From positions 3,179,177 to 3,243,176 of the forward strand of contig NZ_LGYA01000001.1 of assembly GCF_001273755.1 (NCBI RefSeq): a stretch of DNA of 64,000 bases, read 5' to 3'. Source of the DNA: Peribacillus butanolivorans (GTDB lineage: Bacteria; Bacillota; Bacilli; Bacillales; DSM-1321). A program made the position numbers and the translations under genes. The notes beneath the pieces were generated by a model, which searched no databases, was not told where the DNA came from, and saw only the letters and a list, made by a program, of their open reading frames with translations. Within the stretch, counting starts at the first letter, position 1. Each line of letters opens with the position of its first letter. Shown here one piece after another: positions 8,990 to 17,942 of this stretch.

Positions 8990-9085
8990 TTATAATAAGG
9001 AGTAGAAACTTTCTTTTAATGATGTAAATAAAACAATCGTTAAACAAAGGACAACAAAAAATAGAAATAAAGTCGTTTTATACAT
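8990..9085 (-). CDS. Possible 31-residue membrane peptide
   Basis: An ATG preceded by GGAG-CGGAGAA opens a frame for 31 residues. The peptide has a short MYKTT start, about 18 hydrophobic residues (LFLFFVVLCLTIVLF) and a small charged and aromatic tail, a typical single-pass small membrane protein. It lies alone in a 468-base gap between the coat gene and mrfB. I do not recognise a family and cannot exclude a chance frame. Conservation in related genomes would decide. Confidence 0.4.
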   Translation of the reverse strand: MYKTTLFLFFVVLCLTIVLFTSLKESFYSLL

Positions 9086-9272
9086 TTCTCCGCTCCGCTT
9101 TCACCTTGAATTTAAATGATGTAAGGCATGAAATGAATGTTTCAGAATTTCACCCTCAACCATTACCATTTTACACATAATGACTGAATGCTACAATATT
9201 TGTAACCATTTTTTTTAATTTCATAATCACCTATTTATTGACTATGTAGATTCCAATTTAAGACTATCTATA

Positions 9273-10541
9273 TTATACAAGTCTACCCTTAGAACCTTTT
9301 TTCCTCTCGAGTCTTTGAATCCTTTTTTCCAGATCCAAGATTTTTTTTCCTAGATGGCTGCCATTCTCTGTCCTCATCATCTCTTGATGCGCATTTCTAC
9401 TACAATTTATTGCTGAAGCGATGTCCTTAAATTGATGTTCGAATAATTTTGCACATTCAATCTGAGCCTGTATCCTTAAATGAAAATCCCCTTTTAAAGC
9501 AACTTCCTTCCAAATCTCCAACGCTTCATTGAATTGCTTTTGCTTCTTTTTCTGAAAGGCTAAAGCATGGCCAGCTATAATCCGATCTTCCTCACTTCCT
9601 ACTTCCAATATTCTTTGATAGGTCTCAACCGATTCCTCTTTTTTTCCTAGATAATCGAGCCAGCGTGCAATTTCCATCGACTCTTCCGTATATCCATCTA
9701 TTTGAAGAATTTTCCGGGACAAGTGAATATACAGAGTGATTAGTGATAAAATATCCACTTCATTATGCTTCATGATTCCAAACAAAATTTCCGGGTTCTT
9801 TCTTTCAACGAAATCAAAGTAAATCATCGGCGCCAAATATCCAGGAATATCATCCTCTCTATGTACACCTAAAATGTCTGTTTCGACAACGGATAATTTT
9901 ACACGTTCTAATTTGTTTTTCCAAAGGCGTCTTGAAGCATGATACAAATCAAAATGTCCGAATTCAGGCAGTTTTGGAACATGTTCCTTTATCAAGGTAT
10001 GTCTGGTTTTTAACTGCGGCCAATCAAATGATTTACCATTATATGTGACAAGGGTTTCATAATTGATGTTTTCCAGAAAGCTTTGGTAAAGCGGTATTTC
10101 ACTACCAGGCTGTGGCAAGATATGCTGTTTTACGACCACTTCTTCACCTTCTAAATAGGCATAACCTAGTAAAAAAATTGTATTTCCGGCACCACCGCCA
10201 AGCCCTGTTGTTTCGGTATCGAAGAAAAAGAGTTCTTCGCTTTTTACACCTTTAGCGGAAAGGGGATGCGCTAATGAAGTTTGATTCCATTCTTTCACAA
10301 TCTTTTTCAACTCAGAAAATGAATACAACCCATGCTTATGATTAAGGGGATAGCGGACTTCACGGATGAAACAATAGTCATCATCGAAATGAAAGGAAAC
10401 GGTACCGTTCTCCAGCCACTTATCATAAAAAGGAATATCTGTATTTACTGTCGGGCTATCTTCCTCTATAGGAGAAGGATTGTTCACTGGTTCTAAGTTC
10501 ATATGTGTTTTCATACGATTCAATTTATTTTTTAATGACAA
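9273..10541 (-). CDS. mrfB: DNA repair exonuclease MrfB (YprB)
   Basis: A 422-residue RNase H-fold exonuclease. The DEDD residues are visible: FFDTETTG (D, E), TYNGKSFDWP (D) and HNEVDILSL (H, D), giving a DEDDh-type site. The last third (from about residue 290) contains TPR-like helices, probably for partner binding. In B. subtilis YprB (MrfB) works with the helicase YprA (MrfA) in a UvrABC-independent repair path for mitomycin C damage. It follows mrfA by 12 bases, so the two are co-transcribed. The sequence fits that role; activity here is inferred. Confidence 0.88.
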   Translation of the reverse strand: MSLKNKLNRMKTHMNLEPVNNPSPIEEDSPTVNTDIPFYDKWLENGTVSFHFDDDYCFIREVRYPLNHKHGLYSFSELKKIVKEWNQTSLAHPLSAKGVKSEELFFFDTETTGLGGGAGNTIFLLGYAYLEGEEVVVKQHILPQPGSEIPLYQSFLENINYETLVTYNGKSFDWPQLKTRHTLIKEHVPKLPEFGHFDLYHASRRLWKNKLERVKLSVVETDILGVHREDDIPGYLAPMIYFDFVERKNPEILFGIMKHNEVDILSLITLYIHLSRKILQIDGYTEESMEIARWLDYLGKKEESVETYQRILEVGSEEDRIIAGHALAFQKKKQKQFNEALEIWKEVALKGDFHLRIQAQIECAKLFEHQFKDIASAINCSRNAHQEMMRTENGSHLGKKILDLEKRIQRLERKKGSKGRLV

Positions 10542-10553
10542 AATACTGCACCT

Positions 10554-12854
10554 CTATTCACATACCCCTGCATTTGATGCATGGTTTTCCTTACAAAACA
10601 GATCCAATAACCGCTTAGCATCACTTTTGGCTGTCTTCGAAGCAGATTCCGTTCCGATACAGGAAGGACAGCCGTTTTCACAAGAACAATTTTCGATCAT
10701 TGATTTTGTTTCCAACAAAATGACCGCAGCATTTTCAAACACTTTATCACTTAGTCCTATTCCACCTGGATAACTGTCATAAATAAAAATGGTGGGTTTT
10801 TCATTATGTGCTGCTTTAACTTGTGGATACACATGAATATCATGGGGATCGCACATTACATAAAGCGGAATCATGTAATTCAGCGCATGTGAGGCACCTA
10901 TCATTCCTTGCTCGATTCGATTTTCATCCCATTCAAAAATATCAGGTTCCATGGAAAGCATGGCAGAACTCGTATGAAGTTCCAATTCTGGGAGGCTGAT
11001 TGGCCCTGATCCAATATTTTCATGAGTCTCAAATTTAATTTTTTTGAATATTGTAGGCATCGCCCGGATAGAGACATCTCCAAAAGCTGCTGTAGTTGAA
11101 GAGAATGTTTGCTGTTTATCCACTTCCAAGACAGATAACTGAACAGCAAGGTTAGCATCCGTGTAATAGTCCACATTGACTTCACGTACATACGCTTTCT
11201 TTTCTTCCCAATCTAATTCTTCCACTTGGAATTGTATTCCTTGATGCAAATAAATTGCTTCATCGTGAAGAAGGGTCATCGCACTGAACGTATCCATTTC
11301 TCCGATGACCCTATTGTCTGGGGCATTCGTTTGATCGACGATGACGACATTTTCCTGTGCTGCAGAACGAAGACTGATATTGCTCGCCGGAAATGCGTCA
11401 TTCATCCAATGCCATTTATCGCCATTTTGGTGTAAAACTCTTTCTTCTGTCAGAAATTCAAGAACGTCCATAATCTCCGCCTTGCCAAAGGCGTCTCCTT
11501 TTTTAAAAGGAAGCTCATATGCTGCACATTTGATATGATCAACCAAGATTACGAGATTATCTGGATTAATTCTTGCGGTTTCCGGATTTCTCGTAAAGAA
11601 ATAGTCAGGATGCTTCACGATATACTGATCAAGAGCACTAGAGCTGCCGACCATGATGATTAAAGCTTCCCCATGCCTTCTACCTGCACGTCCTGCCTGC
11701 TGCCAGGCGCTCGATATTGATCCAGGGTAGCCAGTCATGATGCAAACCTGAAGCTGACCTATATCAACCCCTAACTCAAGAGCATTCGTAGAGATCACAC
11801 CATAAATTGAACCATCCCGCAGCCCCTTTTCAATTTCTCTACGCTGTGTTGGCAAATAACCTCCGCGATAACCTCGGATCGATTTTGGGCCCAACTGTTT
11901 GGACACTAGTTCCTGTAAATAGGTAAGTAAAATCTCCACACGGACCCTGCTTCGAGCGAAAACAATTGTTTGAATCTTATTTTTCAAAAACTCATTTGCG
12001 AGTTTCCTGACTTCCAACACCGCACTTCTTCGAATATTAAGCGGTTTATTAATTACTGGCGGATTATAAAACACAAAATGTTTTTTTCCGCTCGGTGCTC
12101 CATTGTTATTGACAAGAACCATCTCTTTTTCCGTAAGTTCCTCAGCCAACTCTTTTGGATTATTGATTGTCGCAGATGTACAGATGAATACAGGATCACT
12201 TCCATAAAACTGGCAGATTCGTTTTAGTCTTCTAATGACGTTTGCCGTATGACTTCCAAAAACGCCTCGGTATATATGAAGTTCATCGATGATCACATAC
12301 CTTAAATTCTCAAATAAAGAAACCCATTTCGTGTGATGCGGCAGGATTCCCGAATGGAGCATATCAGGGTTGGTAATCACAATATGCCCTGCCTGACGTA
12401 TTTTTTGCCTTATATTGGATGGTGTGTCTCCATCGTACGTATAACTATTTATATCAGCTTCCATCTCATTAATCATTTCGTTCAATTCACTTTTTTGATC
12501 ATAACTCAATGCTTTTGTCGGAAAAATATAAAGTGCTCTTGTTTTTTCATCTTCAAGTACTTTTTGAAGAACTGGCAAATTATAGCATAACGTTTTACCA
12601 GAAGCTGTCGGTGTGACAGCCACAAGGCTTTTACCACTCACAGCAGTCTCAAAAGCAGTCGCCTGATGGGTATACAACCCATTTATCCCTCGTTTATTAA
12701 GAGCCTGCTTGATTTTATCATCTATTTGATCTGGGAAAGAGACGATTTTTGCCTCTTTCTCGTCAATAACTTGCCAGTGAACAATATTATCTTTAAATTC
12801 CTCATTTGTTTTTAAACCAGTGATAACTTCTTGTAAATTTTTTCGCAGTTTCAT
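10554..12854 (-). CDS. mrfA: DNA repair helicase MrfA (YprA)
   Basis: A 766-residue superfamily 2 helicase. Walker A (TPTASGKT), DELH box, TSATINNP and motif VI QAGRAGRR define the two RecA-like lobes (about residues 1-430). The C-terminal DUF1998 region carries the cysteine cluster CSCENGCPSC, a probable metal site. In B. subtilis MrfA is required with MrfB for repair of mitomycin C adducts and crosslinks. A GTG 9 bases upstream is in frame, but AGGTGG is correctly spaced for the ATG at 12854. An operon with mrfB follows downstream. Confidence 0.9.
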   Translation of the reverse strand: MKLRKNLQEVITGLKTNEEFKDNIVHWQVIDEKEAKIVSFPDQIDDKIKQALNKRGINGLYTHQATAFETAVSGKSLVAVTPTASGKTLCYNLPVLQKVLEDEKTRALYIFPTKALSYDQKSELNEMINEMEADINSYTYDGDTPSNIRQKIRQAGHIVITNPDMLHSGILPHHTKWVSLFENLRYVIIDELHIYRGVFGSHTANVIRRLKRICQFYGSDPVFICTSATINNPKELAEELTEKEMVLVNNNGAPSGKKHFVFYNPPVINKPLNIRRSAVLEVRKLANEFLKNKIQTIVFARSRVRVEILLTYLQELVSKQLGPKSIRGYRGGYLPTQRREIEKGLRDGSIYGVISTNALELGVDIGQLQVCIMTGYPGSISSAWQQAGRAGRRHGEALIIMVGSSSALDQYIVKHPDYFFTRNPETARINPDNLVILVDHIKCAAYELPFKKGDAFGKAEIMDVLEFLTEERVLHQNGDKWHWMNDAFPASNISLRSAAQENVVIVDQTNAPDNRVIGEMDTFSAMTLLHDEAIYLHQGIQFQVEELDWEEKKAYVREVNVDYYTDANLAVQLSVLEVDKQQTFSSTTAAFGDVSIRAMPTIFKKIKFETHENIGSGPISLPELELHTSSAMLSMEPDIFEWDENRIEQGMIGASHALNYMIPLYVMCDPHDIHVYPQVKAAHNEKPTIFIYDSYPGGIGLSDKVFENAAVILLETKSMIENCSCENGCPSCIGTESASKTAKSDAKRLLDLFCKENHASNAGVCE

Positions 12855-12921
12855 ATAACCCACCTCATACTCCTATTCTACCGAATGAACGTTCTGTACA
12901 AAAGGGAAACTATTTCCTTTT

Positions 12922-12960
12922 ACAAAAAAAAAGCAGGAAACGGTAAAGTCCCGTGTTCCT
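12922..12960 (-). terminator. Terminator after the hydrolase gene
   Basis: AGGAACACGG and CCGTTTCCT pair with one bulge on the minus strand, followed by GCTTTTTTTTT. Confidence 0.75.
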
Positions 12961-12977
12961 ACTTGTTATTTCTTCAC

Positions 12978-13742
12978 TTATTTTCCTTCGACAAAACGTA
13001 TAATTTCTTCGGCAAGTTTGCCTGGAGCTTCCAACATCCCCATATGCCCGCTTCCTTTGAGGATAACTTCTTTAATATGATCCCCTTTTACAGTAAAGGT
13101 TTTATTAGCAGGAATAACCTTATCTTGTTCACCTGCAACCAAAAGGACCGGTAGCTTTGTATCTTTCAGTACATGATTTCGGTCTCTCCTTTTCCTCATA
13201 GCATGCAAAGAACCGATTGCTCCACTTTCACTTGTTTTATAACCTATTTCTTTTGCATTTTCAATGTTAGGATCATCAGATTTAGCAAAAAGCTTCGGTA
13301 CAAGTCCATCAATAAAGGCAGGGATCCCGTCAATTTCAATTTTTTCAACAGATTTTAACCGCCCTTCCTTCCCAGCCTCATCGTCAGGCAATGCGGTGGA
13401 ATGAATGAGGGAGAAACCACTCAATTTTTCAGCAAACTGCTCAGCAAATGACAATGTGATATAACCTCCGAGCGAATGACCGAACATGTAAACCTGATTG
13501 ATTTGCTGTTCATCTAAAAATGCAGCAATATTCACTGCCATATCTTCAATCGTGAAAGATGCCCCTAGTGACTCACTTGCACCATGACCTGGTAAATCAA
13601 TGGCAATAACTCGATATTTATCTTTTAAACCACTAATGATGTCCCGCCAATACCCATGACTTCCGCAAAATCCATGGATAAATAGCAACGTGTTTTTACC
13701 TTCCCCGCTATCTATGTAAGAAAGCTTGTTACTTTTATTCAT
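12978..13742 (-). CDS. Alpha/beta hydrolase
   Basis: A 254-residue cytosolic alpha/beta hydrolase. The oxyanion HGFCG motif, the nucleophile elbow GHSLGG (Ser near residue 90), the acid in AGEQDKVIP and the catalytic histidine in GSGHMGM are all present, so it should be an active esterase, thioesterase or related enzyme. The substrate cannot be read from the sequence; similarity to MhpC/MenH-type enzymes is general. It is monocistronic between its own promoter region and a terminator. It is not part of this gene order in B. subtilis, so it is an insertion or a loss there. Confidence 0.85.
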   Translation of the reverse strand: MNKSNKLSYIDSGEGKNTLLFIHGFCGSHGYWRDIISGLKDKYRVIAIDLPGHGASESLGASFTIEDMAVNIAAFLDEQQINQVYMFGHSLGGYITLSFAEQFAEKLSGFSLIHSTALPDDEAGKEGRLKSVEKIEIDGIPAFIDGLVPKLFAKSDDPNIENAKEIGYKTSESGAIGSLHAMRKRRDRNHVLKDTKLPVLLVAGEQDKVIPANKTFTVKGDHIKEVILKGSGHMGMLEAPGKLAEEIIRFVEGK

Positions 13743-13819
13743 CTCTATCCCTCTTTTCTAAAAATAATCATTTAGTAACGTTATTCCCTTCCTCCCTATA
13801 TCTAAACCTTTCTTTGATT

Positions 13820-13847
13820 CACACATATTAAGTCTCTACATAGCCTA
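13820..13847 (+). promoter_or_regulatory. Possible sigma-K promoter of the Hsp20 gene
   Basis: CACA, 15 bases, then CATAGCCTA, close to the sigma-K pattern (AC near -35; CATANNNTA at -10). It is about 35 bases before the Hsp20 start. If real, the gene is expressed in the mother cell late in sporulation. Confidence 0.35.
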
Positions 13848-13880
13848 TATGCAAAGGAATTTTTAGAAAGGAGCACCGTG

Positions 13881-14345
13881 ATGACCTCTTCTGAAAAAAA
13901 TAATAACCACAAGGGCAGAAATGAGCCTTTTACCCATTTTATTCAAAAGATGGATCGATTGTTTTCCGAGAGACCCAAAGGCATGCTGCAATCACTTGAT
14001 GATTTCTTTGGTTCAGCAAAAGAACGAAGCTTTCCGGTCGACCTTCATGAGACGAATTCCGAATATATCCTCACTGCTAGCTTGCCCGGAATTGCACGCA
14101 GCCAAATTTCCATTGATTTGTTGACCCAGGCGGTAACCATCTCGGCAAATCATGTAGATAGCCTTGCTACGCAACATAAACCTCAAGGATTGTTTCAGAA
14201 AGATCTGTCAGCAAGCCGATTATCTAGAACCATTTCCTTTCCAAAACCAATTAATGAGAGAAAAGTAACAGCAAGACATCGCGATGGCATTCTCACTCTA
14301 CATTTACCCAAGGTTAAGGGAAATCGAATTGAAATCAATGATTAA
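13881..14345 (+). CDS. Hsp20/alpha-crystallin family protein, possibly a spore coat component
   Basis: A 154-residue small heat-shock protein. After a flexible N-terminus with a DRLF and DDFFG segment, the alpha-crystallin domain (about residues 50-150) starts with PVDLHETNSEYILTASLPG and ends with DGILTLHLPK. The family includes holdase chaperones and the B. subtilis coat proteins CotM and CotP. The upstream sequence resembles a sigma-K promoter, which would favour a coat role, but I cannot prove it. ATG at 13881 is 7 bases after GGAG; the GTG just before it is too close. Its strand is opposite to its neighbours and a two-way terminator isolates it. Confidence 0.8.
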   Translation: MTSSEKNNNHKGRNEPFTHFIQKMDRLFSERPKGMLQSLDDFFGSAKERSFPVDLHETNSEYILTASLPGIARSQISIDLLTQAVTISANHVDSLATQHKPQGLFQKDLSASRLSRTISFPKPINERKVTARHRDGILTLHLPKVKGNRIEIND

Positions 14346-14357
14346 TCTTTTTAAGCA

Positions 14358-14411
14358 ATTAAAAAGCAGACTTAATTAAGTGGCTGGGTCACTTGTAAGT
14401 CTGCTTTTACT
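14358..14411. terminator. Bidirectional terminator between Hsp20 gene and yppG
   Basis: AAAAGCAGACTTA and TAAGTCTGCTTTT flank a loop, with T-rich tracts on both sides, serving the two convergent genes. Confidence 0.8.
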
Positions 14412-14422
14412 TTATTCAACAT

Positions 14423-15052
14423 CTAAACTTTGAAGAAGCCCCCTACTCCTTTGACCATTGAAGAAACTTGAGAGACTGTATTCATCATTTGTCCAGCTGT
14501 GTTCATCATTTTCGTTATATCCATGGATCCATCTTGTGTTTTGAATTGATTCATAACCGACTTGATACCCGATGGCTGCTGTTTTTGCATGAATTGCTGC
14601 TTTGGATATGGATTGTGAGCCTGCTGCTGATTATGTGGGGGACGTTTAGCCGGCTGGAGCGGGTTATCAAACGGACTAAAAGCTTGAGGCTGATGTTGCT
14701 GCTGATAGGGCTGCAGTTGCATTGGCTGCATCGACTGCATTGGCTGCATTGGCTGCATCGACTGCATTGGCGGCTGCATTGGCTGCATTACACTGTTGCC
14801 TGGAAACGCTCCCACAGGCATCACCTGTTGCTGCATTTGTTGAAACGGATGATAGGCCGCCTGTTGATATGGGTCATGATTTGTCGGCATATAGCCCCCT
14901 TTTTCCTGGGGTGGATAAGGATACATATATGGTTCTTGATTACTGGGCTGAGGATACAGCATAGGCTGCTGGTATCCTCCCCAGTATTCTGATATTGATT
15001 GAGGATAATGTTCTTGACTAGGGGAGACTTGGTTATAACCGGATCTCATCAT
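14423..15052 (-). CDS. yppG: YppG family spore protein
   Basis: A protein of about 209 residues, dominated by Gln, Pro, Met and Tyr, with repeated MQPMQ units near the middle and a conserved helical end (SGIKSVMNQFKTQDG, then DITKMMNTAGQMMNTVSQ). This architecture matches YppG, a coat-associated protein of Bacillus. An ATG 27 bases upstream is in frame, but the strong SD GAGGAGGG lies inside that extension, so a start at TTG (15058) or ATG (15052) is more likely. It ends at the shared terminator. Expression during sporulation is inferred. Confidence 0.78.
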   Translation of the reverse strand: MMRSGYNQVSPSQEHYPQSISEYWGGYQQPMLYPQPSNQEPYMYPYPPQEKGGYMPTNHDPYQQAAYHPFQQMQQQVMPVGAFPGNSVMQPMQPPMQSMQPMQPMQSMQPMQLQPYQQQHQPQAFSPFDNPLQPAKRPPHNQQQAHNPYPKQQFMQKQQPSGIKSVMNQFKTQDGSMDITKMMNTAGQMMNTVSQVSSMVKGVGGFFKV

Positions 15053-15130
15053 TTTCAATGAGCCCTCCTCATTATTCATGGCATGGTTCCAATAATATAT
15101 GAAAAAAGAGGAAATATAGTGTAGGTGTTT

Positions 15131-15499
15131 TTATGATAATATCCGATCGATTTCTGATTTTACATTATTAAGAATAAACACTACCGATTGGACATGACTT
15201 TTAAATCGCTTGTAACTGGTTTTTGGAAAAAATGCCTGAACGGCTACATCAGAAAGGTTATGTGCTGTTTGTTCAATTTGCTCGGGGAAAAGATGTTTAA
15301 ACTCCGTTTCTTTCATCCACTCCTTCATTCCGCTTTCCCAATCCATACAAACGGTTCTGACTTGATCTGCAAACGGCTTAACCTCAGAAAAGAAATCCTT
15401 TTCTTTTCCTTCCCTACGTACATTTTCATATATATCATCTGCTTTAACCGCATAATTCAATAATTGTTCAGTTAATCTTTGAAGATTTTCTTTTTGCAC
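15131..15499 (-). CDS. yppE: YppE family protein (DUF1798)
   Basis: A 122-residue, wholly helical, probably cytosolic protein of unknown function. The family core is visible as TEQLLNYAVKADDIYENVR, then VKPFADQV and a C-terminal SYKRFKSHVQS. It begins at GTG, 8 bases after GGAGG, and no better start exists. Neighbours are yppD-like and yppG, as in B. subtilis, but the small yppF gene found there between yppE and yppG is not present here. I can give no biochemical role. Confidence 0.82.
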   Translation of the reverse strand: MQKENLQRLTEQLLNYAVKADDIYENVRREGKEKDFFSEVKPFADQVRTVCMDWESGMKEWMKETEFKHLFPEQIEQTAHNLSDVAVQAFFPKTSYKRFKSHVQSVVFILNNVKSEIDRILS

Positions 15500-15568
15500 A
15501 ATAAATTCCTCCGCACATTTGTTTCCAATAGTATAATCTAGTTCCTTATAAAATGAAATCCTGTTGGC

Positions 15569-15844
15569 TTAAAACTGCACTTCAGCTAAAATCTTGTGCG
15601 TCCTTTTGGATTTATCTAGTGTAATGGAATAAGAATGGTTTTCTTTTTCAGTATTAATCCAATAATCTTCTGCTTTCTCAATGGCCTCCTGGGCTTCATT
15701 TACTAATGTATACTGCTCTGCCCATAGTTTACACCTTACTGTATTAACAGTTTCTCCATATGAATTTTCCAAACAGTCCAGACTGGTACTGATCTCAGCT
15801 ATCATCCTTAGTATTTCCTCTGTTGCGACACTATTATTGACCAT
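15569..15844 (-). CDS. yppD: Small helical protein at the yppD position
   Basis: A 91-residue acidic protein with a predicted helix-turn-helix hairpin shape and no membrane segment. It holds the place of yppD between yppE and sspM; the assignment rests on position more than on recognised residues. GGAGGGG lies 7 bases before the ATG at 15844, so the ATG 15 bases upstream, which overlaps this SD, is unlikely. Function unknown. Confidence 0.7.
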   Translation of the reverse strand: MVNNSVATEEILRMIAEISTSLDCLENSYGETVNTVRCKLWAEQYTLVNEAQEAIEKAEDYWINTEKENHSYSITLDKSKRTHKILAEVQF

Positions 15845-16028
15845 GCTGACCCCTCCCATTCATTACCTGTACTATTCTTTTTTTTATTAGAAAGCCCTTC
15901 AACGTTGACAAAACTAGAAGGGAATCGGCAAAGAAAGTGCTATTCACTTAATTTATTGGGACCTTCGACAACAATGGCAGAATGAAGAATGGAGTTTTAA
16001 ACAAAAATACAGACAGGAGGTGAATTTT

Positions 16029-16142
16029 ATGCAGTCGAATGAAAGCAGACAGAAAGAAAACGAAAAACGACAAAAGCCGCCCACCAACAAGGCAGGAACG
16101 GGAAATCCGAAACTTAGTGGAGAAAACCGGCCCTCTACCTAA
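16029..16142 (+). CDS. sspM: Small acid-soluble spore protein M-like (SspM)
   Basis: A 37-residue, lysine- and glutamate-rich, very hydrophilic peptide. The C-terminus NPKLSGENRPST closely matches the end of B. subtilis SspM, a 34-residue minor SASP of the spore core. A strong SD (AGGAGGTG) lies 8 bases before the ATG. It is the only plus-strand gene in this group and lies at the sspM position between yppD and yppC. Forespore (sigma-G) control is expected for the family, but I did not find a convincing sigma-G promoter. Confidence 0.8.
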   Translation: MQSNESRQKENEKRQKPPTNKAGTGNPKLSGENRPST

Positions 16143-16178
16143 GGCTGTAACACTTGCATCACCATTAACAGGGAAGGC

Positions 16179-17156
16179 TTAATCAATGCCTTCCCTGTTT
16201 GTCATTTTATTAAAAAACCAATTTTTGACCATGACGGCTGTGTGTAGCTGTTTTTGTTTATGGTCATACCAGTCGGTCAACATAGGGTCTTCCTCCCATT
16301 CAGGTTTTATAAACCACTCCTTTTTAATTTTTTTATTTGAATCCCACTGTTCAATCTTTTCTGCCTTATGATGGATGATTGGATAAACTCCCCGCAGCAT
16401 CGGTGTCTCGTGGTACCTAGGCCTTTTTCGATATTGTTCATAATCGAAGCGGGCTCCGGTTGGCTCAGTGCGGCAGGAAAATTCATGAAATTGTGGAAAC
16501 AACTCCTTAGAAAATAAAAGATTAGCCAATTTTTTCCCCAAATTAATTCTTTCATCGATATTTCTAAAATGCGAAACGGACGAACCATACAATTTCCCAT
16601 TGCAAGTAGGAAATAATACAGTACTAAAATGCATCCAGTCCTGCAGCAAAAATAATAATGAATGAAATACGAAAGATTGCTTTTTAATAACCGGTTTTTC
16701 AATGATATTTTGTTCATTTATTATTAGAGCAGTGACTAATTTTTCGCGATTTCTATGTTTCCAAAAAGATTTCCATTGTTTTGTCATAAATTTGGTAATA
16801 AAAAAATAATGACATAAGTGAAACAAAGGACGCCCATACTTCGTCGAATAATGATAGAGCAGTAATTGTGGATAAGCATCCTGGAAAATACGCCAATTCG
16901 CTTCTTCATATGTAAGGAATAATTGAAGTCTGTATTTAGAACTAAGTAAATGAGAAAACCAAATCCCTTCAAGATCACACATATTCCAGCCTGCATTTCG
17001 GGAAACCATACCTGCCAAAAAGGACCATTGGATTTCTGGATGAACATTAAAAAATTGTTCATATGCTTTAGTTCTTGATATATTATCTCTATTCCCTTTT
17101 GCAGTTTGAACTTTTATGGAGTAGAGTAATTGCATTTCCGTCTTTGGAATTCGCAT
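16179..17156 (-). CDS. yppC: YppC protein (DUF2515)
   Basis: A 325-residue protein of unknown function belonging to DUF2515. Characteristic segments are NISRTKAYEQFFNVHPEIQW and SFLAGMVSRNAGWNM near the N-terminus and EEANWRIFQDAYPQLL further on, with many aromatic and basic residues. No signal peptide or clear membrane span. It is divergent from recU, the arrangement of B. subtilis. GGAG precedes the ATG by 7 bases. Confidence 0.85.
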   Translation of the reverse strand: MRIPKTEMQLLYSIKVQTAKGNRDNISRTKAYEQFFNVHPEIQWSFLAGMVSRNAGWNMCDLEGIWFSHLLSSKYRLQLFLTYEEANWRIFQDAYPQLLLYHYSTKYGRPLFHLCHYFFITKFMTKQWKSFWKHRNREKLVTALIINEQNIIEKPVIKKQSFVFHSLLFLLQDWMHFSTVLFPTCNGKLYGSSVSHFRNIDERINLGKKLANLLFSKELFPQFHEFSCRTEPTGARFDYEQYRKRPRYHETPMLRGVYPIIHHKAEKIEQWDSNKKIKKEWFIKPEWEEDPMLTDWYDHKQKQLHTAVMVKNWFFNKMTNREGID

Positions 17157-17302
17157 ACTAATGCTCCCAACCTTTCAAGAAGGATAAAATGTGACAATTT
17201 TGTTGTACTTAAATCCTATCGTTCTAAGAAACAATTCTTTTTATTCACATTTTAGATTCTTTTTTTGCTAATATAGATAAGTGAAAAAAAGGAGGGGTAA
17301 AA

Positions 17303-17914
17303 GTGGCATTTCATTATCCCAACGGACGAAGATTTGTACCGCAGGCAATGGAAGAAAAGAAAAGCCCACTTAATAAAATCAGTTATAGCAACCGGGGAAA
17401 AACATTAGAAGATGATTTGAACGAAACCAATCAGTATTATTTAGCACACGGTATTGCCGTCATTCATAAAAAACCAACACCTATTCAAATTGTCGATGTT
17501 CACTACCCGAAAAGAAGTGCCGCTGTTATTAAAGAAGCATACTTCAAACAAGCATCGACTACCGATTACAATGGTGTTTATAAAGGAAAGTACATTGATT
17601 TTGAGGCAAAGGAAACGAAAAACAGCAGTTCCTTCCCTCTTAAGAATTTTCATGACCATCAAATTGAACATATGAAACATATCGTTCAGCATGACGGAAT
17701 TGCATTTGTAATCATCCGTTTTTCTGCTACGGATGATATATATTTAATGAGTTCTGAACAACTAGGTTTTTATTGGAAAAGAATGAAAGACGGCGGACGC
17801 AAATCTATTACTCTCCAAGAGGTCGAAAGTAGTTCAGAAAAGATTACTCTTGGCTTTCAACCGAGAATTGACTATATTAAAGTAGTAGATTTACTAATCG
17901 CAGAAAATTTTTAG
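17303..17914 (+). CDS. recU: Holliday junction resolvase RecU
   Basis: A 203-residue structure-specific endonuclease that cleaves Holliday junctions and helps chromosome segregation. The catalytic core [11 protein letters not shown] holds the acidic and lysine residues of the PD-(D/E)XK site, and the stalk region and the preceding HYPNG start fit RecU. GTG start after GGAGGGG. The gene is 28 bases upstream of ponA and co-transcribed with it, a conserved Firmicute pairing of recombination with wall synthesis. Confidence 0.95.
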   Translation: MAFHYPNGRRFVPQAMEEKKSPLNKISYSNRGKTLEDDLNETNQYYLAHGIAVIHKKPTPIQIVDVHYPKRSAAVIKEAYFKQASTTDYNGVYKGKYIDFEAKETKNSSSFPLKNFHDHQIEHMKHIVQHDGIAFVIIRFSATDDIYLMSSEQLGFYWKRMKDGGRKSITLQEVESSSEKITLGFQPRIDYIKVVDLLIAENF

Positions 17915-17942
17915 TTTTTTTTAGAAAGGCAGGTTAGCTGTA

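Noticed and set aside
14468-14992. 174-codon plus-strand frame rich in Leu, His and Trp
   Set aside because: It is the shadow of the repetitive Gln/Met/Pro-rich yppG gene; the repeats produce long open frames on the other strand.
15979-16013. Sigma-G promoter for the sspM-like gene
   Set aside because: GAATG is present at a suitable -35 place, but the -10 CAAAAATA matches the CATWMTA consensus poorly.
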